NCBI GenBank assembly: GCA_963925895.1
Contig: CAWUVH010000011.1
Coordinates: 62,001 to 126,000 of the forward strand
Source of the DNA: Eutrophovita sp913057845
Lineage (GTDB): Bacteria > Pseudomonadota > Gammaproteobacteria > Burkholderiales > Eutrophovitaceae
Direction: 5' to 3'
DNA length: 64,000 bases
In this document: positions 7,438-16,310 of the stretch, one piece after another
How the letters are laid out: each line of letters opens with the position of its first letter
How positions within the stretch are numbered: the stretch's first letter is position 1
Notes under the pieces: generated by a model
Seen by the model: the letters and a program-made list of their open reading frames with translations, nothing else
Databases searched by the model: none
What the model was told of the DNA's origin: nothing
Made by a program: the position numbers and the translations under genes

Positions 7438-8712
7438 ATGACCAAACAAAATAGATTAGAAACCATTACCCAAGAGAGTGATTACGATCCTAACTCCATG
7501 CCCGTGGATAAAGCCCGAAGCTATATTGGGGGATTCTTAGATCCTGTCACCAGCTCAGAACGAGTATCCATTCGTGATGCGCTTGGGCGAATTTTGTCGC
7601 AAGATGTAATCTCACCGGTCAATGTCCCTCAGCATGACAATTCTGCAATGGACGGATATGCAGTCAGAGGCCATGACCTATCAGAAGGCAAGAAGACTGA
7701 CCTGACAGTAGTTGGGACCGCCTTTGCAGGTCAACCTTTTGAGGGAGGCCTCAAAAAAGGTGAATCAATTCGAATCATGACTGGCGCGGTTATACCCGAC
7801 GGCGCTGACACAGTAATTATGCAGGAGCGCGCCGAGAGAATCGATGGGGTTGTCAGTGTAGATTTCTTTCCAACAGGAGCGAATACCCGGAAGGCCGGTG
7901 AAGATCTAAAACTTGGATCTGCCGCCTTACAAAAAGGACACAAAGTCAGGCCGGCCGATCTTGGGCTCATTGCATCGCTTGGGATACCCGAGATTAGCGT
8001 TTATCGAAAACTTCGCGTTGCGTTCTTCTCCACAGGTGATGAACTGGTTGGCATTGGCAATCCTCTCCGAGAAGGTCAAATTTACGATAGCAATCGTTAT
8101 ACGATTTTTGGAATGCTCACCGAACTGGGCTGCGAACTCATAGACATGGGCGTAATCAGGGATACACCAGAAGCGGTTGAAGCAGCATTTATAGATTCAA
8201 CAAATATTGCTGATGTAGTTATTACCAGTGGCGGTGTTTCTGTAGGTGAGGCGGATTTTGTAAAACCAATACTGAATAAAATCGGCGAGGTTCTATTTTG
8301 GAAAATAGCAATGAAACCTGGTCGTCCGTTAGCATTCGGAAAAGTAGGTCAATCGCATTTCTTTGGGTTACCCGGAAATCCAGTTGCAGTCATGGTGACG
8401 TTCTACCAATTCGTGCAATCAGCCCTCAAAACACTCCAGGGGCAAGTAATACGAACTCCTTCACCAACCTTTAAAGCACTCTGTACCGGGCCACTTAAAA
8501 AAGCACCTGGACGTACTGAATTTCAAAGAGGGATCTTGAGTCAAACGACCACTGGAGAGTGGACAGTCCAACCAACTGGGGACCAAGGATCTGGAATTTT
8601 ATCTTCGATGAGTCAGGCGCATTGCTTCATCGTTCTTCCCACTGATATGGGAAAAGTTAATGCTGGTGAACTTGTAGATGTTCAGCTTATAAGAGGCCTA
8701 ATCGATTCATGA
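7438..8712 (+). CDS. moeA: Molybdopterin molybdenumtransferase
   Basis: The 424-residue protein shows the MoeA domain order. An N-terminal part contains NVPQHDNSAMDGYAVR and MTGAVIPDGADTVIMQE. The MoCF-binding domain has FFSTGDEL (about 196-203), SGGVSVGEADFVK and FGLPGNPVAV, and a C-terminal beta domain follows. It inserts molybdate into adenylylated molybdopterin. The adenylyltransferase partner (Mog/MoaB type) is not in this window. It follows moaA by 29 bases and its stop overlaps the msrB start as ATGA, so the three genes are likely one operon. Confidence 0.95.
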   Translation: MTKQNRLETITQESDYDPNSMPVDKARSYIGGFLDPVTSSERVSIRDALGRILSQDVISPVNVPQHDNSAMDGYAVRGHDLSEGKKTDLTVVGTAFAGQPFEGGLKKGESIRIMTGAVIPDGADTVIMQERAERIDGVVSVDFFPTGANTRKAGEDLKLGSAALQKGHKVRPADLGLIASLGIPEISVYRKLRVAFFSTGDELVGIGNPLREGQIYDSNRYTIFGMLTELGCELIDMGVIRDTPEAVEAAFIDSTNIADVVITSGGVSVGEADFVKPILNKIGEVLFWKIAMKPGRPLAFGKVGQSHFFGLPGNPVAVMVTFYQFVQSALKTLQGQVIRTPSPTFKALCTGPLKKAPGRTEFQRGILSQTTTGEWTVQPTGDQGSGILSSMSQAHCFIVLPTDMGKVNAGELVDVQLIRGLIDS

Positions 8713-9101
8713 AAAAACTTAATAAGACAGATGAGCAATGGCGGTCCGACTTAACACCTGAGGAATATCAAATCCTTAGAAAAGAGGGAACGGAGCAAAG
8801 TTTCAGTCATCCGTTTAACCGGGAACATCGCAAAGGGACTTTCGTTTGCGCTGGGTGTAACACACCCCTATTCACCTCTGATATGAAGTTTGATAGCGGT
8901 ACGGGATGGCCTAGTTTTTTTAATCACATCGAAGACGCATTCGTCACCAAAGTAGATAAGAAGCTCTTTATGTCTCGAACAGAATATCGATGTGCGATCT
9001 GTGACGGACATCACGGACATGTATTTCCAGATGGGCCCCAGCCCACGGGTCAGCGCTACTGTAACAACGGGACAGCACTGAAATTTATACCTGATGAATA
9101 A
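8709..9101 (+). CDS. msrB: Peptide-methionine (R)-S-oxide reductase
   Basis: The 130-residue MsrB has the zinc ligands C47, C50, C95 and C98, the GTGWPSF signature at about 64-70, and the catalytic cysteine C118 in QRYCNNG. It reduces methionine-R-sulfoxide in proteins with thioredoxin. It overlaps moeA by four bases (ATGA) and so is probably translationally coupled to a cofactor gene. This is not a usual partnership; it may protect the oxygen-sensitive formate dehydrogenase system, which is inference. It converges on fdsD with only six bases between stop codons, leaving no room for a terminator. Confidence 0.95.
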   Translation: MKKLNKTDEQWRSDLTPEEYQILRKEGTEQSFSHPFNREHRKGTFVCAGCNTPLFTSDMKFDSGTGWPSFFNHIEDAFVTKVDKKLFMSRTEYRCAICDGHHGHVFPDGPQPTGQRYCNNGTALKFIPDE

Positions 9102-9107
9102 AGCAAA

Positions 9108-9332
9108 CTAAGCACGAGGCTTCTCTAAAACAGCAATCGCTGCCCGAGACAATGTACTTAACCCTTCACCTCCGTCATTAATCAAATATTCGATGATTTC
9201 CTTTCTCATTCTGGGATCCCAAAATCGAGTGATATGTCCCGATACCCCAGCGATCGCTTCATTTTCATCTTCTTCAGATACAAAAAAATTAGAAATATCG
9301 TTCACCATCTTCACTAATTGAGATGGATTCAT
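9108..9332 (-). CDS. fdsD: NAD-dependent formate dehydrogenase, delta subunit
   Basis: The 74-residue protein resembles FdsD: MNPSQLVKMVNDISNFF at the start, then GHITRFWDPRMRKEII and an amphipathic C-terminus. FdsD is needed for assembly or stability of soluble formate dehydrogenases of the FdsGBACD kind. The gene is last in the operon and overlaps fdhD by four bases (ATGA). The small size and the position after fdhD support the call. Confidence 0.9.
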   Translation of the reverse strand: MNPSQLVKMVNDISNFFVSEEDENEAIAGVSGHITRFWDPRMRKEIIEYLINDGGEGLSTLSRAAIAVLEKPRA

Positions 9333-10147
9333 ATTGCATTCCCTTCTAACAAAACTCGCTCTTTGTGTGAATAAATGGTCTGGCGTCCATTACGTGCGAA
9401 GCCAACTAAGGTAACATCACTATTGATTGCTGTCTTAATCGCTAGCGAAGTAGGACCTGAGACAGCCACCAACAGACCAACATTAGCTCTAGCTATCTTT
9501 GTAACCATTTCATAACTTGCCCGACTCGTAATCAAAACAAATCCTTGATGTCCATATTCCGGATTTAATAGAAGTGCTCCAATCAACTTGTCTAAGGCGT
9601 TATGTCGTCCGACATCCTCTTTAATCAAGCTAATACTGCCATCTCTATCCGACCAGGCCGCTCCGTGCAGTGTGCCGACATCATGATTCATGGTCTGCAG
9701 CGTCTCGAGTGATTGGAGTGCCCGCTGTATTACATCTGTTTTGAAAGACTCAGGGGCGTTAACTTTAGACACTACCCGGATAGCACCATCAAGCGTTTCT
9801 TCGCCACAGAGACCACAGCCGGTTCGGCCGACTACATTTTTTTTACGCTTCCTCAAATTATCGCTAATCGTACGCGATACGCTTATATAAGCCGTAATTC
9901 CCTTATCACTATGAGTAAATTCAATGCCATCTATTTCGCCGGCATCAGAGATTAAATTCTCAGTGAATGAAAAACCAACTACAAAGTCAGTCAAATCTGA
10001 GGGACTTACCATCATCACGGCGAAAGGCTCACCATTGAAGACCAGAGCTAAGGGAACTTCCTCAGCGATGGAATTAAGCTCTAGCTCCGCCCCACCATCG
10101 AGCGTCCATTTCAGCGCCTCACGCTCGATGATAGCGTTAATGGTCAC
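9329..10147 (-). CDS. fdhD: Formate dehydrogenase accessory sulfurtransferase FdhD (FdsC)
   Basis: The 272-residue protein has the FdhD motif GRTGCGLCGEETL with the two cysteines C111 and C114 that carry persulfide sulfur in the family, and the conserved LHGAAW and KEDVGRHNALDKLIG. FdhD binds bis-MGD, passes sulfur from a cysteine desulfurase to the molybdenum, and inserts the cofactor into the catalytic subunit. The start is a GTG at 10147, ten bases after the fdsA stop. Within fds operons this gene is often called fdsC. Confidence 0.94.
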   Translation of the reverse strand: MTINAIIEREALKWTLDGGAELELNSIAEEVPLALVFNGEPFAVMMVSPSDLTDFVVGFSFTENLISDAGEIDGIEFTHSDKGITAYISVSRTISDNLRKRKKNVVGRTGCGLCGEETLDGAIRVVSKVNAPESFKTDVIQRALQSLETLQTMNHDVGTLHGAAWSDRDGSISLIKEDVGRHNALDKLIGALLLNPEYGHQGFVLITSRASYEMVTKIARANVGLLVAVSGPTSLAIKTAINSDVTLVGFARNGRQTIYSHKERVLLEGNAI

Positions 10148-10157
10148 AGGTATATCT

Positions 10158-13010
10158 CTAAACCCGCTCAGGCTCTGCAGCCTTTGCTAATAATTCAAGC
10201 TGTTGTTTATTAAACTGTTCGAATTTCTTCTGCCACTGTGCCGGCTGCGTCACAGGCTCCACCTGCACAGCGGTGACCTTAAACTCTGGACAATTCGTCG
10301 CCCAATCAGAATTATCTGTCGTGATGACATTAGCGCCTGATTCCGGGAAGTGGAATGTGGTATAAACCACACCTGGCTGAACTTTATCAGTCACATGTGC
10401 CCGAAGCACCGTCTCACCTGATCGACTACGGATCCCAACCCACTCCCCTGTCTTAACACCACGTAATTCAGCGTCACTCGGATGAATCTCAAGTCGATCC
10501 TCATCAAACCAAACCACATTATCAGTTCGCCGTGTTTGCGCTCCGACATTGTATTGAGACAAGATTCTTCCAGTCGTAAGGATTAACGGATATTTGCGGG
10601 TCGTTCGCTCACTGGTTGGGACGTATTCAGTAATCACGAATCGTCCTTTACCCCTAACAAACTCTGAGATATGCATGATTGGTGTGCCGTTTGGCGCGGC
10701 CTGGTTACATGGCCACTGGATACTCCCATCTTCATCAAGCTTCTGATAATTCACCCCCGTGAACGTCGGGGTCAATCGTGCGATCTCATCCATAATTTCC
10801 GATGGGTGCTTGTAATCCATTGGGTAACCAAGCGCCTCAGAAAGCATTATAGTAGCTTCCCAATCTGCCTTACCCCCGAGTGGTTCCATAACTTTACGAA
10901 TTCTAGAAATTCGGCGCTCAGCATTGGTAAAAGTGCCATCTTTCTCTAGGAAAGAAGCTCCTGGCAAAAAGATGTGCGCAAATTTTGCGGTCTCATTAAG
11001 GAAAATATCTTGAACGACGACACACTCCATTGATTCAAGTGCCGAGGTTACATGCTGAGTATTGGGGTCAGACTGAGCAATATCCTCACCTTGGATATAA
11101 ATTCCCTTGAACTCATCTGAATGAGCTGCATCGAGCATGTTAGGAATTCTGAGGCCTGGCTCAGAGTCAAGCGACACATTCCATTCACGCTCAAACATCT
11201 CTCTTGTCACAGTATCCGACACGTGACGATAACCAGGAAGCTCATGCGGGAACGATCCCATATCGCAGGCCCCTTGAACATTGTTCTGCCCTCGAAGTGG
11301 ATTTATACCAACACCAGATCGACCGATATTCCCCGTCAACATCGCTAGATTTGCGATACCCAGAACCATCGTCGATCCTTGGCTATGCTCTGTAACGCCT
11401 AGGCCATAATAAATTGCTGCATTACCTCCGGTCGCATATAACCTAGCAGCCCCACGCAGATCACCTGTCGGCACACCTGTGACGGCCTCCATTTCTTCCG
11501 GTGAATTCCTCTCTTGTGATATAAATGCCACCCATTTCTTAAAATTCACCTCTTCACATCGTTCGGCAACGAACGCTTGATCATGCAAACCTTCAGTGTA
11601 GATAACATGTGCAATTGTATTTATAAGGGCAACATTCGTTCCCGGTAATAACTTCAAGTGATAGTTGGCTTTAACATGAGGTCCGTCAACGAGGTCAATT
11701 TTTCTCGGATCAGCTACAATCAGTTTCGCACCTTCTCTCAATCGTTTTTTTAATCGAGAAGCAAAAACAGGATGTCCGTCAGTGGGATTTGCACCAATAA
11801 CAATAACGACATCTGCATCCTCAACTGAATCAAAATCTTGCGTACCTGCTGACTCGCCAATTGTAGTCTTAAGGCCATATCCCGTAGGGGAGTGACACAC
11901 TCGTGCACACGTATCCACGTTATTGTTACCAAAGGCAGCCCGTATGAGCTTTTGCACGAGATAAGTCTCTTCGTTAGTACATCTAGAAGAGGTAATGCCC
12001 CCAATAGAGCCTCGACCATAACGTTCCTGAACTCGCTTAAACTCGGATGCGGCGTATGACATCGCCTCTTCCCAAGTTACTTCCCTCCAGGCATCTGTAA
12101 TTTTTTTCCGAATCATTGGTTTCGTGATTCGATCTTTGTGCGTCGCATACCCAAACGCGAATCTACCTTTAACGCACGAGTGTCCATGATTGGCTTTCCC
12201 GTTGAAGTCAGGCACCATTCGAACAACATCGTTACCTTTTACTTCGGCCTTAAATGAACAGCCAACACCACAATAAGCACACGTCGTAATAACGCTCCTG
12301 TCAGGCTGCCCTTGCTCTATCACAGACTTTTCCATAAGGGTAGCTGTTGGACAAGCCGCGACACACGCACCACAACTCACGCACTCTGAGTCTAGGAATG
12401 ATTCCTTTTGACCAGCCGAAACAGTTGAACCAAAACCACGCCCATCAATGGTTAAAGCGAAAGTGCCTTGGGTCTCTTCACAGGCCCGAACGCATCGAGA
12501 GCACACAATGCATTTTGACGCATCAAAAGTAAAATACGGATTAGACTCGTCTTTAGCCGCTTCTAAGTGATTTTCACCTTCAAACCCATAGCGAACCTCT
12601 CTTAAACCAACAGCTCCTGCAACATCCTGCAATTCACAATCCCCGTTAGCAGAACAGGTCAAACAGTCTAACGGATGGTCCGAAATGTATAACTCCATTA
12701 CCTCTCGTCTTAACTTCGCCAACTTTTCAGTCTGCGTTCGCACAACCATTCCCGACTCGGCAGGAGTGGTACACGATGCGGGGTATCCTCTCTTGCCCTC
12801 TATTTCAACCAAACACAAGCGACACGAACCAAAAGCCTCAAGGCTCTCTGTCGCGCATAACTTAGGGATCGACAAGCCGGCCAATGATGCAGCCCGCAAT
12901 ACTGAAGTGCCCTCTGGAACAGAAACCGGCACACCATCGACCAGGAGATCTACAAAATTTCCTGATTTAATTTCAGGAGTTCCTAAATCTTTCCATACTG
13001 TTTTGCTCAT
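10158..13010 (-). CDS. fdsA: NAD-dependent formate dehydrogenase, molybdenum-containing alpha subunit
   Basis: The 950-residue subunit has a NuoG-like N-terminus: a [2Fe-2S] site (C52, C63, C66, C80), a His-ligated cluster (H112, C116, C119, C125) and two ferredoxin clusters (C167-C177 and C210-C220 series). The molybdopterin oxidoreductase domain follows with its own [4Fe-4S] site (C244, C247, C251, C279). The molybdenum ligand is a cysteine, C372 in CARVCHSPTGYG, not selenocysteine. The C-terminal ~120 residues form the dinucleotide-binding domain. It oxidises formate to CO2 at bis-MGD and passes electrons through the clusters to FdsB and NAD+. It lies between fdsB (17 bases) and fdhD in the operon. 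Length and cluster set match soluble oxygen-tolerant FdsA enzymes. Confidence 0.96.
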   Translation of the reverse strand: MSKTVWKDLGTPEIKSGNFVDLLVDGVPVSVPEGTSVLRAASLAGLSIPKLCATESLEAFGSCRLCLVEIEGKRGYPASCTTPAESGMVVRTQTEKLAKLRREVMELYISDHPLDCLTCSANGDCELQDVAGAVGLREVRYGFEGENHLEAAKDESNPYFTFDASKCIVCSRCVRACEETQGTFALTIDGRGFGSTVSAGQKESFLDSECVSCGACVAACPTATLMEKSVIEQGQPDRSVITTCAYCGVGCSFKAEVKGNDVVRMVPDFNGKANHGHSCVKGRFAFGYATHKDRITKPMIRKKITDAWREVTWEEAMSYAASEFKRVQERYGRGSIGGITSSRCTNEETYLVQKLIRAAFGNNNVDTCARVCHSPTGYGLKTTIGESAGTQDFDSVEDADVVIVIGANPTDGHPVFASRLKKRLREGAKLIVADPRKIDLVDGPHVKANYHLKLLPGTNVALINTIAHVIYTEGLHDQAFVAERCEEVNFKKWVAFISQERNSPEEMEAVTGVPTGDLRGAARLYATGGNAAIYYGLGVTEHSQGSTMVLGIANLAMLTGNIGRSGVGINPLRGQNNVQGACDMGSFPHELPGYRHVSDTVTREMFEREWNVSLDSEPGLRIPNMLDAAHSDEFKGIYIQGEDIAQSDPNTQHVTSALESMECVVVQDIFLNETAKFAHIFLPGASFLEKDGTFTNAERRISRIRKVMEPLGGKADWEATIMLSEALGYPMDYKHPSEIMDEIARLTPTFTGVNYQKLDEDGSIQWPCNQAAPNGTPIMHISEFVRGKGRFVITEYVPTSERTTRKYPLILTTGRILSQYNVGAQTRRTDNVVWFDEDRLEIHPSDAELRGVKTGEWVGIRSRSGETVLRAHVTDKVQPGVVYTTFHFPESGANVITTDNSDWATNCPEFKVTAVQVEPVTQPAQWQKKFEQFNKQQLELLAKAAEPERV

Positions 13011-13027
13011 AAATTTTCTCCAAAAAT

Positions 13028-14590
13028 CTAAGCTGCTGCCTTATTGGCATGCGGTTCGAGACAAAAGTCCTCAGGGAAGTGCTTCATGGCACTCAGAACA
13101 GGAAACGGAATCATCCCACCAAGTGCACACAACGATCCGTGTAACATCGTGTCACATAAATCTTCAATTAAATCTGCATTCATAGATGGATTTTCTCCCG
13201 ATATAATTTTATCGATTGTTTCCATCCCCCTGGTTGAGCCAATGCGACAGGGCGTACATTTTCCGCAAGACTCAATGGCACAGAATTCCATGGCAAAACG
13301 TGCCATCGATGCCATATTCACCGTCTGATCAAAGACAACAATACCACCGTGACCGATCATAGCTCCGGCAGCCGAGAATGTTTCATAATCCAGCTTTAAA
13401 TCAAATTGACTCTCTGGTATGTACGCGCCTAGTGGGCCACCTATCTGTAATGTTCGAATAGGTTTACCAGAGGCAGACCCGCCACCAAAGTCGTATAAAA
13501 GCTCATTCAAAGTTACACCAAAGGCTTTCTCAACCAGACCCCCACGCTTAATGTTACCCGCCAGCTGTATAGGCAAAGTTCCCATCGAGCGACCCATTCC
13601 GTAATCTTTATACGCAGACGCACCATTAGCTAAAATGAACGGTATAGACGACAATGTGACTACGTTATTGACCACAGTGGGTTGTCCAAAAAGTCCAGAG
13701 ATCGCAGGCAATGGCGGTTTAGGTCTCACTAAACCTCGCTTACCCTCAAGGCTCTCCAACATGGACGTCTCCTCGCCACAAATATACGCTCCCGCTGCTC
13801 GACGCAATTCAATATCAAAAGAACGTTTGCTACCACAAACATTCTCACCGAGATATCCGTGAGCGCGCGCAATCAATAATGCTTCAGTAAAAACCTCTTC
13901 AGCATGCGGGTACTCAGATCGTAAATACACGTAGCCCTTCGTAGCACCAACAGCTAAGGCCGCGATTGTCATACCCTCTATCAAGGCAAACGGATCTCCT
14001 TCGATAGTCATACGGTCAGAGAATGTCCCAGAATCTCCCTCATCCGCATTGCACACGATGTACTTCTGATCCGATGGACAATTGAGGACCGTATTCCATT
14101 TGATACCAGTAGGAAATGCTGCCCCACCACGTCCTCGCAACCCTGATTGAGTAACAATCTCTACTATCGACTTAGCGTCTAAACTCAGCGCTACCTTGAG
14201 CCCCCTATACCCGTCATTACCTAAATAATCCTCAATTGAGGTCGGATCTGTTATGCCATTACGAGCAAAACACAAACGTTCTTGATTCTTCAAGTAAGGA
14301 ATTTCTTCAACTGGCCCTACACTCTTCTCATGATGATCACTCGCACCGGCGAACATTGTTTTAAATAAGCTGTCCACATCATTACTGGTTACGTTGGCAT
14401 AGCCCTGACGGCCCGTCTCCGTTTCGACCTCGACAAGAGGCTCCATCCAAATTAAACCACGAGAGCCATTCCTAACGATTTGAACATCAGCATTATTGGA
14501 TTGCACAACGCGGGTGAATGCGTCAGCAACCAGATTGGCGCCTAATCCTATGGCAGATGAATCACGAGGTATGAATATCTTAGTCGTCAT
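13028..14590 (-). CDS. fdsB: NAD-dependent formate dehydrogenase, flavin-containing beta subunit
   Basis: The 520-residue NuoF-like subunit has an N-terminal thioredoxin-like extension (about 1-90). The NADH-binding Gly-rich loop GRGGAAFPTG is at 153-162, with an FMN-binding segment around YVYLRSEYPHA and AYICGEETSMLESLEG. A [4Fe-4S] site uses C442, C445, C448 (SCGKCTPCR) and C488. It passes electrons from the cluster chain through FMN to NAD+. The start overlaps the end of fdsG by eleven bases. The N-terminal extension lacks obvious thioredoxin cysteines, as in other FdsB proteins. Confidence 0.95.
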   Translation of the reverse strand: MTTKIFIPRDSSAIGLGANLVADAFTRVVQSNNADVQIVRNGSRGLIWMEPLVEVETETGRQGYANVTSNDVDSLFKTMFAGASDHHEKSVGPVEEIPYLKNQERLCFARNGITDPTSIEDYLGNDGYRGLKVALSLDAKSIVEIVTQSGLRGRGGAAFPTGIKWNTVLNCPSDQKYIVCNADEGDSGTFSDRMTIEGDPFALIEGMTIAALAVGATKGYVYLRSEYPHAEEVFTEALLIARAHGYLGENVCGSKRSFDIELRRAAGAYICGEETSMLESLEGKRGLVRPKPPLPAISGLFGQPTVVNNVVTLSSIPFILANGASAYKDYGMGRSMGTLPIQLAGNIKRGGLVEKAFGVTLNELLYDFGGGSASGKPIRTLQIGGPLGAYIPESQFDLKLDYETFSAAGAMIGHGGIVVFDQTVNMASMARFAMEFCAIESCGKCTPCRIGSTRGMETIDKIISGENPSMNADLIEDLCDTMLHGSLCALGGMIPFPVLSAMKHFPEDFCLEPHANKAAA

Positions 14591-15059
14591 GATTCTTTGT
14601 CCTTAATTCATTCACAAGATTGTCGACATGATCTGGAGTCATTTTAGCCCTCGGCTCACCATTGACCATCAGAGCTGGTCCACACGCACAGTGCCCTAAA
14701 CAATAAATCGGTTCGAGTGTGATTTGCCCATCCAAGGTGGACTCGTGAAAATCAATGCCAAGTGTTCGCTTCAGCTTCTCGATGACCTCCACGGCCCCTA
14801 CCGCCTGGCATGCTTCTGATCGGCAAACTTGAATAATGTGACGGCCTGGTTTGTGCGTTCGGAAGTGATGGTAGAACGAAACCACACCATGCACTTCTGC
14901 ACGTGAACGATTGATACCCTTGCCAATAACGTCGATGCTGTCCGACGGGATATAACCGAGCGCATCTTGTATTTCATGCAGAATTGGCAACAAAGCGCCC
15001 TCGGTGCTCGAGTGTTTTTCTAGTGCCGCACTAATTACGGCCTCTTGATTCGTGCTCAC
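14580..15059 (-). CDS. fdsG: NAD-dependent formate dehydrogenase, gamma subunit
   Basis: The 159-residue NuoE-like subunit has the four [2Fe-2S] ligands at C79, C84, C120 and C124 (CRSEAC and CLGHCACG) and the conserved GALLPILHEIQDALGYIP and RAEVHGVVSFYHHF segments. The frame is open to 15110. The GTG at 15059 is chosen because GGGAGG lies about ten bases upstream and the protein then has the family length; the adjacent TTG at 15062 is also possible. It is the first gene of the fds operon, in which transcription runs fdsG-fdsB-fdsA-fdhD-fdsD. A palindrome 68 bases upstream is the likely regulator site. Confidence 0.93.
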   Translation of the reverse strand: MSTNQEAVISAALEKHSSTEGALLPILHEIQDALGYIPSDSIDVIGKGINRSRAEVHGVVSFYHHFRTHKPGRHIIQVCRSEACQAVGAVEVIEKLKRTLGIDFHESTLDGQITLEPIYCLGHCACGPALMVNGEPRAKMTPDHVDNLVNELRTKNHDD

Positions 15060-15126
15060 CAAAATAGAAACCTCCCTGTACGGCGGGCCTCTAACGTGCC
15101 TTAGCCGCAATTTCTACCAGTCATCA

Positions 15127-15150
15127 AAATATGTACGTATTTACATATTT
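15127..15150. promoter_or_regulatory. Perfect 9+9 palindrome between fdsG and its divergent regulator
   Basis: AAATATGTA, spacer CGTATT, TACATATTT is an exact nine-base inverted repeat in the 171-base spacer between the fdsG start and the regulator start. Its position and symmetry suggest the operator of the adjacent ModE-like regulator. That regulator's helix-turn-helix resembles ModE, whose known sites are also AT-rich inverted repeats with a 6-8 base spacer. Confidence 0.6.
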
Positions 15151-15181
15151 ACCAGTAGAATTGTAATAAGTAAAACCATAA

Positions 15182-15209
15182 TTTAGTGCAGTTTCATCAA
15201 TGATACAAT
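15182..15209 (+). promoter_or_regulatory. Possible promoter of the fds regulator gene
   Basis: TTTAGT (15182-15187), 16 bases, then TACAAT (15204-15209). Transcription would start near 15216, which favours the ATG at 15231 over the one at 15210. The -35 is poor, so confidence is limited. Confidence 0.3.
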
Positions 15210-15230
15210 ATGTTAGGTAGTTCATATATT

Positions 15231-16301
15231 ATGAGTAAAATCAAGCTGTCGCCCTCCTGGTCCCTATCGAACGAGGCAAATGAAACCTTAGGTGCAGAAC
15301 TATTCCTGCTGTTAGATTTGATTCACCGCACGGGCACACTTACCGAGGCAGCAAAACAAACGGGGATTTCGTACCGGCACGCGTGGAACCTAGTTAACCA
15401 TTGGAAAAGTTTCTTTGGATCCGACTTAGTAACCTTCATTCGCGGCAAAGGAGCGTCACTGACCGAACTAGGGGAAAAACTTCTTTGGGCAGAACAAAGG
15501 GTTTCCGCAAGAGTTGGTCTGCAGCTTGACTCCTTAGCGTCCGAAATCAATCTGGAAATTAACCGCGCCCTTACGTCAGCCCGAACATCTCTAACCATTC
15601 ACGCCAGTCATGGTTACGCCGTGGCCCATTTACCAGAACTCTTGAAAATGGCGCCTGATGTTCAGGTCGACCTAAGATACATCGGCGCGGCCGAATCACT
15701 GGCTTCACTCAATCGCGGTGATTGTGATCTTGCTGGGTTCCATCTGCCAACAGAAGGCAATGGCCAAACCGTAATAAACAGTCTTGCTCCACTGTGGGAT
15801 CAAGATGGACATCGATTCATCCACTTAGTAACCCGCACCCAGGGCCTTTTTGTTTCACCGGAAAACCCATTAGGCATTTCAAGCATCAAGGATTTGGTAA
15901 AAAAAGACGTCAAATTTGTGAACCGACAGATTGGCTCAGGAACTCGAATGTTGTTTGATCAACTGCTAGCGAAAGATAACGTCTTATCAACTGAGATAGA
16001 AGGCTACCAATCGGAGGAGTTTACACACGCGGCCGTTGCTGCATTTGTTGCCTCTGGGATGGCAAACACAGGTTTCGGAGTTCAGCCGGCCGCAACCCAG
16101 TTTGGGCTGGACTTCATTCCCTTGGCACAAGAAAAATATATGTTTGCTTGCCGAAGCAAAGCGATACACAAAAAAGAAATACTTGAACTGATTAAATTAC
16201 TTAAAAGCGAAGAATTTGCTAAGTACGTATTCAACTTACCAGGATATTCGGCTCCTGAGGCAGGAGAAGTTGTGACCTTAAAACAAGCGCTGTCGCCTTG
16301 A
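15231..16301 (+). CDS. ModE-like helix-turn-helix regulator with periplasmic-binding-protein-like domain
   Basis: The 356-residue protein has two parts. Residues ~20-90 form a LysR/ModE-type winged helix: LLDLIHRTGTLTEAAKQTGI, SYRHAWNLVNHW, then the wing GASLTELGEKLL. This closely parallels the small ModE encoded at 5130-5474. Residues ~105-350 resemble a periplasmic-binding-protein fold of the ModA-like class found in regulators, with LRYIGAAESLASLNRGDCDL, a NRQIGSGTRMLFDQLL motif and GMANTGFGVQPAA. No signal peptide or membrane segment is present, so the binding domain would be cytoplasmic. It is divergent from the fds operon with a palindrome between them, and so is the likely formate dehydrogenase regulator. 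The ligand could be molybdate, formate or a cofactor intermediate; sequence does not say. An alternative start is at 15210. Confidence 0.85.
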   Translation: MSKIKLSPSWSLSNEANETLGAELFLLLDLIHRTGTLTEAAKQTGISYRHAWNLVNHWKSFFGSDLVTFIRGKGASLTELGEKLLWAEQRVSARVGLQLDSLASEINLEINRALTSARTSLTIHASHGYAVAHLPELLKMAPDVQVDLRYIGAAESLASLNRGDCDLAGFHLPTEGNGQTVINSLAPLWDQDGHRFIHLVTRTQGLFVSPENPLGISSIKDLVKKDVKFVNRQIGSGTRMLFDQLLAKDNVLSTEIEGYQSEEFTHAAVAAFVASGMANTGFGVQPAATQFGLDFIPLAQEKYMFACRSKAIHKKEILELIKLLKSEEFAKYVFNLPGYSAPEAGEVVTLKQALSP

Positions 16302-16310
16302 AACACGAAA

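Noticed and set aside
12685..13185. 166-codon plus-strand open frame over the fdsA start and fdsB end
   Set aside because: It lies antisense to two well-supported genes, shows no recognisable motif, and has no ribosome site. It is a shadow of the fds reading frames.
13028..15059. Complex I (nuoE/nuoF) subunits
   Set aside because: They are followed by a molybdenum-containing alpha subunit with a formate dehydrogenase active site, and by fdhD and fdsD, so they belong to formate dehydrogenase; no other nuo gene is present.
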